Shown one piece after another: positions 16,609 through 24,200 of a stretch of DNA of 64,000 bases. Below the pieces are notes generated by a model. The model saw nothing but the letters and a program-made list of their open reading frames with translations, had not been told where the DNA came from and did no database searches. Source of the stretch: Pontibacillus chungwhensis (lineage in GTDB: Bacteria > Bacillota > Bacilli > Bacillales > BH030062); the NCBI RefSeq assembly GCF_030166655.1, contig NZ_CP126446.1:186001-250000 (forward strand). The letters are read 5' to 3'. The first letter of the stretch is position 1, and each line of letters opens with the position of its first letter. The translations under genes and the position numbers were made by a program.

Positions 16609-17592
16609 ATGCGCATTTTAATCTTAGGCGGCACGGTGTTTGTGGGTCGTCATTTAACAGAAGCAGCATTAGAGAAAGGCCATGAGGTTACCCTCTTTAA
16701 TCGAGGCCGTACGAACCAGGATTTATTCCCAAACGTTGAGAAGTTAAAGGGAGACCGTTCTAGTGACTTAGAGGCGTTAAAGGGAAGAGAATGGGATGTT
16801 GTCATTGATGCTTCTGGTTATACACCGAGTCAGGCAACAGCAGCAGCGGACCTGTTAAAGGATTCTGTAAAACGCTATATCTTCATTTCTTCTATATCAG
16901 CTTATCGTGATTTCCACGAGAAATATGTGGATGAGAGCTATCCTGTTGGACAACTTGAAGACGAGACAACAGAAGAAGTAAACGCCAATACGTATGGTCC
17001 TTTGAAAGCATTGGCTGAGAAACAACTTGAAGAGGTGATGCCAGGAAGAGTTCTGAATATCAGACCAGGTATTATTGTAGGTCCTCATGATCCTACAGAT
17101 CGATTTACGTATTGGGTTATGCGTTTCGGACGTGGCGGCGAAGTGCTTGTGCCGGGTAAACAAGACCGTCCCATTCAGTGGATTGATGCGAGAGACCTAT
17201 CAAAGTGGATCATCCAAATGGCAGAACAAGAAGAGACAGGGACCTACAATGCTGTTGGATATGACGAAGAGCTAACCATGAAGAAATTTGTGGATGCCCT
17301 TATTAAACAAAATCCGAATGCAGAAGATCGTTGGATTAGTGATCAGTGCTTGTTAGATAATGATGCTAAGCCATCTTCAGATCTACCTCTTTGGATTCCA
17401 GTCTCAGAAGATCACCCGCACGGTTTTATCCTTGCCTCTAATAAGAAAGCGAGAGAAAAAGGTCTTACCTTCCGTGCGCTAGAAAACACGATTGAAGACA
17501 CAAGAAAATGGTTTGAATCAAAAGAGGATACGGATATGCGTGTCGGAATTGAACCTGATAAAGAAGCAACCATCGTAAGGCGCTGTAAATAA
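16609..17592 (+). CDS. NAD-dependent epimerase/dehydratase (extended SDR)
   Basis: 327 residues with a perfect AAAGGAGG site. N-terminal Rossmann motif ILGGTVFVGRHL; active-site region YGPLKALAEKQ (YxxxK, residues about 128-138) with upstream Ser of ISSISAYRDF. The C-terminal part RPIQWIDARDLSKWIIQMAEQEETGTYNAVG matches sugar-nucleotide-epimerase-like proteins of bacilli. The substrate is unknown. It stands alone between terminators, so context gives no pathway. Confidence 0.85.
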   Translation: MRILILGGTVFVGRHLTEAALEKGHEVTLFNRGRTNQDLFPNVEKLKGDRSSDLEALKGREWDVVIDASGYTPSQATAAADLLKDSVKRYIFISSISAYRDFHEKYVDESYPVGQLEDETTEEVNANTYGPLKALAEKQLEEVMPGRVLNIRPGIIVGPHDPTDRFTYWVMRFGRGGEVLVPGKQDRPIQWIDARDLSKWIIQMAEQEETGTYNAVGYDEELTMKKFVDALIKQNPNAEDRWISDQCLLDNDAKPSSDLPLWIPVSEDHPHGFILASNKKAREKGLTFRALENTIEDTRKWFESKEDTDMRVGIEPDKEATIVRRCK

Positions 17593-17598
17593 GATAAC

Positions 17599-17636
17599 AT
17601 TCATACTCCCTTCAAAGAGGGGGTATGAATTTTTTA
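17599..17636 (+). terminator. Terminator of the epimerase gene
   Basis: ATTCATACTCCC and GGGGTATGAAT form a perfect stem with a TTTTTT tail. Confidence 0.85.
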
Positions 17637-17673
17637 TGTCCATACATAAATCCTCAATAAATTTCCATAAAAG

Positions 17674-17701
17674 TGTAATGCAATCCAAATCTATACGTCT
17701 A
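17674..17701 (+). promoter_or_regulatory. ECF-type promoter, probably autoregulatory
   Basis: TGTAAT, 16 nt, CGTCTA. This fits the TGWAAC-N16-CGTC pattern used by ECF sigma factors of bacilli, and it lies 41 nt before the ECF sigma gene start. Autoregulation is the usual arrangement for such genes. Confidence 0.6.
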
Positions 17702-17741
17702 AAGAGTAAAGCGATACAAAGGAAGTGGGGGGATGTAAAGA

Positions 17742-18245
17742 ATGGAAGAGCGTGTTGTCATTGAAGAATGGTTCGATGCCTACAGTGATGATCTCTATAA
17801 TTTTCTTATTTATTATACAGGCTCTTCTGACGTAGAAGACCTGATTCAGGAGACGTTCATTAAAGCGATTCGAGGATATAACAGCTACAAAGGCGAAGCG
17901 AAACCGAAGACATGGTTGTATCAAATCGCCCGCCGTGTAGCGATTGATTGGGCACGGAAGAACAAACGAATGAATGGGAAGAACCACATGCCCCTTCAGG
18001 AGGACCAGCTATCATCAAGTAAGACGCCAGAAGAGGTCTATCAGCTCGAAGAAACAAAACAAGAAATTTATCGTGCTATTAGAACGTTGAAGCGCAGTTA
18101 TCGCGATTTACTGCTCCTTCGATGCGTAAAAGACTTTACCGTTCAGGAAACGGCCTCTGTCTTAGAATGGAGTCCAAACAAGGTGAGAGTCACCTATCAC
18201 CGCGCCATGAAAGCTTTGAAAAAGGAGTTGAGGAACCATGCGTGA
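17742..18245 (+). CDS. ECF RNA polymerase sigma factor
   Basis: 167 residues. Region 2 holds DVEDLIQETFIKAIRGYNSYKGEAKPKTWLYQIARRVAIDW (about residues 27-67); region 4 holds YRDLLLLRCVKDFTVQETASVLEWSPNKVRVTYHRAMKALKKEL (about 118-161). It should direct RNA polymerase to a stress regulon. It overlaps the next gene by 8 nt; that gene encodes a membrane protein of the expected anti-sigma layout. Which ECF group it belongs to, and its signal, cannot be told by reading. Confidence 0.9.
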   Translation: MEERVVIEEWFDAYSDDLYNFLIYYTGSSDVEDLIQETFIKAIRGYNSYKGEAKPKTWLYQIARRVAIDWARKNKRMNGKNHMPLQEDQLSSSKTPEEVYQLEETKQEIYRAIRTLKRSYRDLLLLRCVKDFTVQETASVLEWSPNKVRVTYHRAMKALKKELRNHA

Positions 18246-20322
18246 CGAAGACCTACACAAACAAATGAGCGAATTTCCTCACAATCAAACTCTTTCAAAT
18301 CAAAAAAAGGAACAGATGAAGCAAGCTATCCGAAATGAATTAGGGAATGAAAAAGAACCTGACAAAGAACCAAGAAGGAAAAAGTGGACAGTTGGGATCG
18401 CGGGCATTGCCGCTCTTGCCTTATTTCTCATTACGGTTCTCTCACTTGGGGACTTTTCTAGCCAACAAGGCACAGACTTAACTCCGGAGGAAGAAAAGGC
18501 GAAGGAAGACATTCAGAAAGAACTAGAAAGCTCACGTGTAGAAGGGTATGCGTGGTCGCCTGACGGTCATACGGTTGTATTTCGAAACAACCTGGAAGAG
18601 CCTGTCTTATCCATGCGTACTGTAGAACGTCCTTCCACTACAACAGCCTTAACCTCCGCTGCAGGCATGCAGTCATTTGAGTGGTCCCCGGATAGCCAGT
18701 ATGTCCAAGTGGTCTATGACAATCAAGAATCTTATGCAGTCCGTTACTATAACAAAGAGACGAAAGAGCAATCACCGTTCTTCATCCCGCAAGCAACGCA
18801 AATACCCGTTTGGAAAGAAAATGGGGCCAGTATTGCCACTGCTCATATTATCCAGAATGAGAAGCAAATGAGTGAGAACGCTGTGATGATCCATCATTTC
18901 AAAGAAGGAGAAACGAAGCGGATGCTTCAATCAAAAGACGTTTCGTACCATGTAACAGCGTATAAGGAGGAAGAATTAAAACTGCTCGAGATCAACACTC
19001 AAAATGGTCATCAGTCTCAAGTGGTGTTTAACCGAATAGATGGCACATGGGAAAAATCTGTTGAAGAAGAAAATCATGAACCTTATTCAAAAGCTTACAT
19101 TGAAGAAACCTTAAAGCAGAACCAGGGGGATATAAAAGATTACGAATGGTCGCCGAATGGGGAAAAGGTTTTGATTATGGAAGTGCTTGAAAATCGTCTT
19201 GCTCTAAAACAATGGAACGTGGGAGAGGAAAGCCCTGTTATTCTCCATGATGGAGCGGATCTGTTGGCTGATCAGGTCGCAGAGATACGATGGATGGCTG
19301 ATCAAAAAGCGCTTGTGGTTCTAAAAAGAGGAGAGCAATTAAATTCACGCCTCCCGTTCACCTGGCTAAGTGTAGATCTTGGAAATCAAAAGACTTCAAA
19401 AGCAAGGCAATCCGTTTCTATGCCTGTATGGGGACCGGACGGGGATAGAGTAGCTGTATCAGAAGGTGTTAAAGGGCCTTATGAAAACAGCATTATGATT
19501 TATACACTAGATGGATCGAAAGAACCGGAACGTATCTATAGCATTCCGCAAAATGGAGGAGGCCTATCAGAATTGAAGGTTGATTCTTGGCCGTCTCCAG
19601 ACCAAATGAACGTACTTCGAACACAAGGCGAGTCAGAAGCGCCAATCCTTTTAGTAAACGAAGAGAACTCGTGGAAGCGAAAGCTCGTTCAGGAGGAGAT
19701 CCCAATACGTGCCTTCAGAGAGATTTCCATTAACCAGTCGCTTCCGAATGAAGAGCCTTATTCCATGTGGGAGGAAGTCAGAAGAGATGACATCGGAGGG
19801 GAGATCAGTGCTACGGTTCATTTTTATGAACAACTAAAGGATGATCCAAATTCTCCAGTCATGGCCTATGTGAAGCGAGAAGGTTACTGGTATCGAATCG
19901 GAAAAATAGCAAGGATACAAGACGAATTTAAAGCGGAACGGGTCGTTCTGGATGGTTCATACGAAGGGATTGCTATTCATGGTTACGACTATGAAGGTGG
20001 AGGGCAAGAGTCTAGCACCGCTGTTCTTCAGTACCATCCTAACGATCGTTCATTGTCATTTGAAGCACGTATTCCGAACTTTACTAGGATGGATTTAGAT
20101 GGGGATGGGACTCGAGAAATTCTTGGTTTCTCAGAAGACGATCGACTCCTGTATCAATTTAGCGATTCAATTACTTCATATGTCTCGCTAAATAGAGCTA
20201 TCGGCACCTCGTCCATCACGATCCAGGAAGTAAATGGGGAAGAGATCATTCATGCTGAAGCAGAAGATGGTCAAAAGGTTCGTTATTCTTATAACGGGAA
20301 AGAACTCATTCCTAAGAACTAA
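18238..20322 (+). CDS. Large membrane-anchored putative anti-sigma factor with propeller-like outer domain
   Basis: 694 residues. A short cytoplasmic part (1-48), one membrane helix (about 50-70, WTVGIAGIAALALFLITVLSL), then a large outside domain. The latter repeats the pattern EWSPDSQYV, EWSPNGEKV, WGPDGDRVAV, SWPSPDQMNV (also WSPDGHTVVF), typical of TolB/WD-like beta-propeller blades. Near residue 617 MDLDGDGTREILGF looks like a calcium-binding FG-GAP/VCBS loop. Being co-translated with an ECF sigma factor, it is inferred to hold that sigma factor and sense an envelope signal. The N-terminal part lacks the HxxxCxxC zinc motif of ZAS anti-sigmas. Confidence 0.7.
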   Translation: MRDEDLHKQMSEFPHNQTLSNQKKEQMKQAIRNELGNEKEPDKEPRRKKWTVGIAGIAALALFLITVLSLGDFSSQQGTDLTPEEEKAKEDIQKELESSRVEGYAWSPDGHTVVFRNNLEEPVLSMRTVERPSTTTALTSAAGMQSFEWSPDSQYVQVVYDNQESYAVRYYNKETKEQSPFFIPQATQIPVWKENGASIATAHIIQNEKQMSENAVMIHHFKEGETKRMLQSKDVSYHVTAYKEEELKLLEINTQNGHQSQVVFNRIDGTWEKSVEEENHEPYSKAYIEETLKQNQGDIKDYEWSPNGEKVLIMEVLENRLALKQWNVGEESPVILHDGADLLADQVAEIRWMADQKALVVLKRGEQLNSRLPFTWLSVDLGNQKTSKARQSVSMPVWGPDGDRVAVSEGVKGPYENSIMIYTLDGSKEPERIYSIPQNGGGLSELKVDSWPSPDQMNVLRTQGESEAPILLVNEENSWKRKLVQEEIPIRAFREISINQSLPNEEPYSMWEEVRRDDIGGEISATVHFYEQLKDDPNSPVMAYVKREGYWYRIGKIARIQDEFKAERVVLDGSYEGIAIHGYDYEGGGQESSTAVLQYHPNDRSLSFEARIPNFTRMDLDGDGTREILGFSEDDRLLYQFSDSITSYVSLNRAIGTSSITIQEVNGEEIIHAEAEDGQKVRYSYNGKELIPKN

Positions 20323-20350
20323 AAGCAGCCCACCAGGGGCTGCTTTTTTA
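20321..20350 (+). terminator. Terminator of the sigma/anti-sigma operon
   Basis: AAAAGCAGCCC-ACCA-GGGGCTGCTTTTTT, a textbook stem and T run. Confidence 0.9.
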
Positions 20351-20478
20351 ATTTGTAAGGCGTAACCCTTTAACATTGACGATCTTTCTTGTAACCATAT
20401 AAAATGAATTCGACAATAAAATTTGCGTATGCGCAAAAATCGACGGGAAATAGTAATAAAAAGAGGTGAAACAGACAC

Positions 20479-21309
20479 ATGATGACATCATTCGAAGCAA
20501 TATATGAGGGATTTCAATCGATGACACCTGTAATGCAAGCTTTGATCGCAACTTTATTTACGTGGGGGATGACAGCAGCTGGCGCGTCTCTTGTCTTCTT
20601 CTCAAAGGGTACGAATCAGAAATTCATGGATAGCATGCTGGCATTCGCCGGAGGTGTGATGATTGCGGCCAGTTACTGGTCGTTACTTGCTCCAGCCATT
20701 GAGATGGCATCTGAGCAAGCTGTCCCGCAATGGGTACCAGCAGTTGTGGGCTTTTTATTAGGTGGATTCTTTTTGCTTTTAGTGGATAAATTGTTGCCAA
20801 TGCTTAACAATAACCAATACTTGCACGATATAGGAACAAATGATTCTAAACGCCGAACGACCTTATTAGTTTTTTCTATTACGCTTCACAATATCCCCGA
20901 AGGGTTAGCTGTGGGTGTAGCCTTTGGTGCACTTGCTTCATCTTTCACAGAGTCTGCTTTGGCTGGAGCCATGGCTCTTGGGATTGGTATCGGGATCCAG
21001 AACTTCCCGGAAGGACTTGCTGTTTCAATGCCACTGAGACGTGAAGGCATGTCTCGGAAGAAGAGCTTCTTCTATGGTCAGTTTTCCGGTATGGTTGAAC
21101 CCATTGCGGCTGTAATCGGGGCAACAGCGGTGATCTATATCGAACCATTGCTTCCTTATGCGTTGAGTTTTGCAGCTGGTGCTATGATCTTTGTGGTAGC
21201 CAAAGAGATCATTCCAGCTTCCCAGGAAAAAGGGAACACAGAACTCGCATCCATTAGTTTATTGATCGGCTTTGCTGTTATGATGACGTTAGACGTTGCG
21301 TTAGGATAA
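20479..21309 (+). CDS. ZIP-family divalent metal transporter
   Basis: 276 residues, about eight membrane helices. The two metal-site helices are clear: TLHNIPEGLAVGVAFG and QNFPEGLAVSMPL. A His-containing inter-helix loop (NQYLHDIGTNDSKRR) precedes them. Members import zinc or other divalent cations, although some Gram-positive relatives may export. GAGGTG ribosome site; ATG at 20479 or 20482. Monocistronic, flanked by terminators. Confidence 0.9.
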   Translation: MMTSFEAIYEGFQSMTPVMQALIATLFTWGMTAAGASLVFFSKGTNQKFMDSMLAFAGGVMIAASYWSLLAPAIEMASEQAVPQWVPAVVGFLLGGFFLLLVDKLLPMLNNNQYLHDIGTNDSKRRTTLLVFSITLHNIPEGLAVGVAFGALASSFTESALAGAMALGIGIGIQNFPEGLAVSMPLRREGMSRKKSFFYGQFSGMVEPIAAVIGATAVIYIEPLLPYALSFAAGAMIFVVAKEIIPASQEKGNTELASISLLIGFAVMMTLDVALG

Positions 21310-21315
21310 ATTCAT

Positions 21316-21353
21316 GTCCCCCTGTTCGAATGAAAGTACAGGGGGACTTTTTT
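21316..21353 (+). terminator. Terminator of the ZIP gene
   Basis: GTCCCCCTGT and ACAGGGGGAC arms with TTTTTT. Confidence 0.9.
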
Positions 21354-21397
21354 AGATTCATGCACTGTACAATCTGCTAAGAGAAAGGAAGTTACAT

Positions 21398-22708
21398 ATG
21401 AGAAAGACAGCATGGTGGTTACGTATACGAAATAGCTATTGGTTCCTTCCGACTGTATACAGCATTTTATCCATTTTAGCAGTGGGAATAACAACAGTAG
21501 CTGACTTGTTTTTCATAGAGGATTTTGCAAAGGTTATTCCTTCTATATTCTTGACCAATCGAAGCGTAGCAATGTCTTTATATACAGCTCTTATCACATC
21601 GATCTTAACGATGACGACGATTAGTTTCTCATCCATTATGGTGGTATTAACGACGTACTCGCAGCAGTTCTCTCCAAGGACTCTCCAAGATTTCATGAGT
21701 GATCGGACGACTCAGCACGTATTGGGAGTGTATGTATTTGGTTTTATTTACACACTCTGCAATTTACTTCTCCTCACAAAAGATAAGGAACGTCTCCTGG
21801 CCAGCCCCTTCCTTACGGTTGTAGTGGCGATTACGACACTTGGATTCTTTGTGGTGTTTATTCATCACTCCACCCGCTGGGTTCAGGTCAATAATTTAAT
21901 CGGTAAAATTCAGCATGAAACGTACGATGTAATTGGTAAGACGTTCTCAGAGAAACAGTATGATGTCTTTCAGGACTGGGACCAACAAGAGCTCGACCAG
22001 GTTCAATCTGGTTTGGATCATGTTGTACACGTACAGCGCTCGGGTTACCTTCAACATATCGAATTTAAAGCGTTCATCCAGTGGGCAAAGCAGCATAAGG
22101 CCACCGTCTGGATGCATGCACAAGTAGGAGATTATGTGGAGAAAGGAACACCGATATTTTCTTATACGGCAGAGCAAGAGGAAGCGGACATAAATGAGAC
22201 GGCTGGTTTGAATAATATGATTGTGGGAAAAGAACGAACGAGCCTTCAGGACATAGAATTTTCCATACAGAAGTTAGTCGAGATTGCACTCCGGGCGATC
22301 TCACCAGGGATCAATGATCCACATACAGCGATTAATTGTATCAACCGGATTGGATCCTTACTGTCTGAGTTAGGCCACAAGTATAAACCGTTTAAATATT
22401 ATACAGATGAGGATGAAAAGTTACGGATTATTCTCATGCCAAAGCCTTATCGTGAATATCTTTATAAGAGCTTTTATCAAATACGTTTGTACGGAAAGCA
22501 TGATGTCTCCGTGATGAACGGGGTTTTAGAAGCGCTTTATAAAACAGCACTTGTAAACGATGGGGAGATCAGAGAGGATATTTGGAAATTTTCTGTTTAT
22601 ATAATTGATGGAATCAAAGATGAAGGGTATCATGAAATAGACCTTAACGTAATAAGGGACATCGCTTCAGAATTGGCCGAGCTTTGTCAAAAAGAACCTG
22701 TGATTTAA
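21398..22708 (+). CDS. DUF2254 family membrane protein, paralogue 2
   Basis: 436 residues. Four hydrophobic helices lie within the first 160 residues. The signature MVVLTTYSQQFSPRTLQDFMSDRTTQHVLGVYVFGF (about 81-116) is shared with the gene at 13691. The soluble part has LVEIALRAISPGINDPHTAINCINRIGSLLSELG, a well conserved family block that is degraded in the first paralogue. No role is known. It is followed after 15 nt by the PopT-type gene, so the two are probably co-transcribed. Confidence 0.85.
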   Translation: MRKTAWWLRIRNSYWFLPTVYSILSILAVGITTVADLFFIEDFAKVIPSIFLTNRSVAMSLYTALITSILTMTTISFSSIMVVLTTYSQQFSPRTLQDFMSDRTTQHVLGVYVFGFIYTLCNLLLLTKDKERLLASPFLTVVVAITTLGFFVVFIHHSTRWVQVNNLIGKIQHETYDVIGKTFSEKQYDVFQDWDQQELDQVQSGLDHVVHVQRSGYLQHIEFKAFIQWAKQHKATVWMHAQVGDYVEKGTPIFSYTAEQEEADINETAGLNNMIVGKERTSLQDIEFSIQKLVEIALRAISPGINDPHTAINCINRIGSLLSELGHKYKPFKYYTDEDEKLRIILMPKPYREYLYKSFYQIRLYGKHDVSVMNGVLEALYKTALVNDGEIREDIWKFSVYIIDGIKDEGYHEIDLNVIRDIASELAELCQKEPVI

Positions 22709-22723
22709 AGGAGATAGAAAGTT

Positions 22724-23527
22724 ATGGAGTGGAGAAACATATACAGAGGAATGCTGATGGGGGCAAGTGACGTCGTACCCGGCGTTAGTGGAGGAACCAT
22801 CGCCGTACTATTAGGGATTTATGACCGCTTAATTGAAGCGATTTCGGGTGTGTTTAGTAGGGAGTGGAGGAAGTATATAAGTTTTCTCATTCCTTTAGGT
22901 ATTGGGATCGGAATCTCGATTGTTTCACTGAGTAAATTGATTAGCTATTTGTTTGAGCATCATGAACAACCTACGTTGTATTTCTTCCTTGGTTTAATAA
23001 TTGGGGTCATCCCGTTTTTACTACACCAAGCTGATTACAAAGAAAACTTTAAAGGTAGTCATATGATTTTTCTGCTTGTTTCTGCAGCACTCGTTGCATC
23101 TATGGCATTCTTTGAAACGGGTGAACCTCAATCCTGGGAGGGAAGTTTGTCCACCGCTCAAATGATTGGTCTATTCTTTTCAGGCTGGATGGCGAGTATG
23201 GCTATGATTTTACCGGGAATAAGTGGATCCTTCTTATTACTTTTAGTTGGAGTTTATAAAGTTGCAACCGATGCTGTTTCCCAATTTCAAATTGGGCGCA
23301 TCGCCCTTATCGGAGCTGGCGTAGCTGTCGGGCTTTTAATCAGTAGTAAGGCGATTCGTTATTTGTTTAAACGATTCCCATCTCATACCTATGCTACCGT
23401 AATTGGTCTAGTAATTGGTTCGATTTTTGTAGTATTTCCGGGGATGCCGGATGATCTCATTCTTTGCCTGATTACGTTTATTGGCGGTTTGTTAGTGGCG
23501 TATTTGCTGGGGAAAGTTGAATATTAG
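22724..23527 (+). CDS. popT: DUF368 protein, PopT-type undecaprenyl phosphate carrier
   Basis: 267 residues, polytopic. It has the two inverted family motifs: GASDVVPGVSGGTIAVLLGIYDRL (about 10-33) and MASMAMILPGISGSFLLLLVGVY (about 161-183). Proteins of this family have been reported as flippases that return undecaprenyl phosphate across the membrane for wall-polymer synthesis. AAGGAGA site; 15 nt behind the second DUF2254 gene, which hints at, but does not prove, a shared envelope role. Confidence 0.85.
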   Translation: MEWRNIYRGMLMGASDVVPGVSGGTIAVLLGIYDRLIEAISGVFSREWRKYISFLIPLGIGIGISIVSLSKLISYLFEHHEQPTLYFFLGLIIGVIPFLLHQADYKENFKGSHMIFLLVSAALVASMAFFETGEPQSWEGSLSTAQMIGLFFSGWMASMAMILPGISGSFLLLLVGVYKVATDAVSQFQIGRIALIGAGVAVGLLISSKAIRYLFKRFPSHTYATVIGLVIGSIFVVFPGMPDDLILCLITFIGGLLVAYLLGKVEY

Positions 23528-23547
23528 GACAAATAGATGCTTACGTT

Positions 23548-23583
23548 AAAAGAGGCCATCCTTTTTAGGATGACCTCTTTTTT
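23548..23583 (+). terminator. Terminator after the DUF2254-PopT pair
   Basis: AAAGAGGCCATCCT...AGGATGACCTCTTTTTTT, strong stem with T run. Confidence 0.9.
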
Positions 23584-23593
23584 GTAGTCGTTT

Positions 23594-23722
23594 GCGCTTT
23601 TCATGAGATCCAGCTCCGGCGGGGAGGGCCTAGCGAGATAAGCAATCTACCTCCAGTCTGCTACGCAGACTTACAGTAGCTTGCTTATCCGTACGGCCCT
23701 GACCACCCCGCCTGCGCTTTTC
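23594..23722 (+). repeat. Structured interspersed repeat, type B, copy 1
   Basis: Begins GCGCTTTTCATGAGATCCAGCTCCGG and ends in CCTGCGCTTTTC. The arms GGCGGGG/CCCCGCC, AGGGCC/GGCCCT and GATAAGC/GCTTATC fold into one long stem, with an inner hairpin AGTCTGC-TAC-GCAGACT. Its outer arms are almost identical to copy 5 at 31340. Confidence 0.85.
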
Positions 23723-23727
23723 ATTTC

Positions 23728-23856
23728 TTAAAATCTAAATGCTGTTGCGCCTACGATAATTAGTAGGATGAACAATACAACGATCAGTGTGAATGTTCCT
23801 CCGTAGCCGTAACCGCCGCCACCGTAACAACAACCGTATCCACCATAACCGTACAT
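23728..23856 (-). CDS. YjcZ-family sporulation microprotein 1
   Basis: 42 residues, too short for most ORF callers. The ATG at 23856 follows a perfect AAAGGAGG. The N-terminal half is Gly/Tyr-rich with two cysteines ([20 protein letters not shown]), the second half one membrane helix ([18 protein letters not shown]). This is the layout of the YjcZ family found in the spores of bacilli. A second member is encoded just upstream. The function is unknown. Confidence 0.9.
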   Translation of the reverse strand: MYGYGGYGCCYGGGGYGYGGTFTLIVVLFILLIIVGATAFRF

Positions 23857-23907
23857 AACATCTTCCTCCTTTATGATCTCAAGAGATTCAATCATTCTTC
23901 ATTAGAC

Positions 23908-24015
23908 TTAGTAACCGTAGCCACCGTATCCTCCAAATTGCGATGCTCCTACGACGATGAGTAGGATGAAAAGTACAACGATGAGCGCGAGCCCTGTGCC
24001 GTATCCTTCACTCAT
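23908..24015 (-). CDS. YjcZ-family sporulation microprotein 2
   Basis: 35 residues from ATG at 24015, with GAAGGAGGG upstream. The order is opposite to its neighbour: short head MSEGYGTG, membrane helix [16 protein letters not shown], then a Gly/Tyr tail SQFGGYGGYGY. The shared VVLFILLI helix shows that both belong to one family. They are probably expressed in the mother cell or forespore during sporulation, which is inferred from the family only. Confidence 0.9.
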   Translation of the reverse strand: MSEGYGTGLALIVVLFILLIVVGASQFGGYGGYGY

Positions 24016-24157
24016 TTGAATCCCTCCTTCAAGATCTGACTTCTTTACTACAATATGCAGATGACCCGAATTTGGTTGGGTTCTTCCGCGAATTCATCAA
24101 AAATGGACGTTTGCCTAGAGATTTTGAGAGGTGTATTGTCCTCCTAGTCCCACAACA

Positions 24158-24196
24158 TAAAAAGAGCTGCTGATGGCGAACCATCAGCAGCTCTTC
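24158..24196 (-). terminator. Terminator of the ydj/ynj-like cluster
   Basis: A perfect 15-bp stem (AAGAGCTGCTGATGG and complement) with a CGAA tetraloop, followed on the minus strand by TTTTTATG. Confidence 0.9.
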
Positions 24197-24200
24197 TGCT

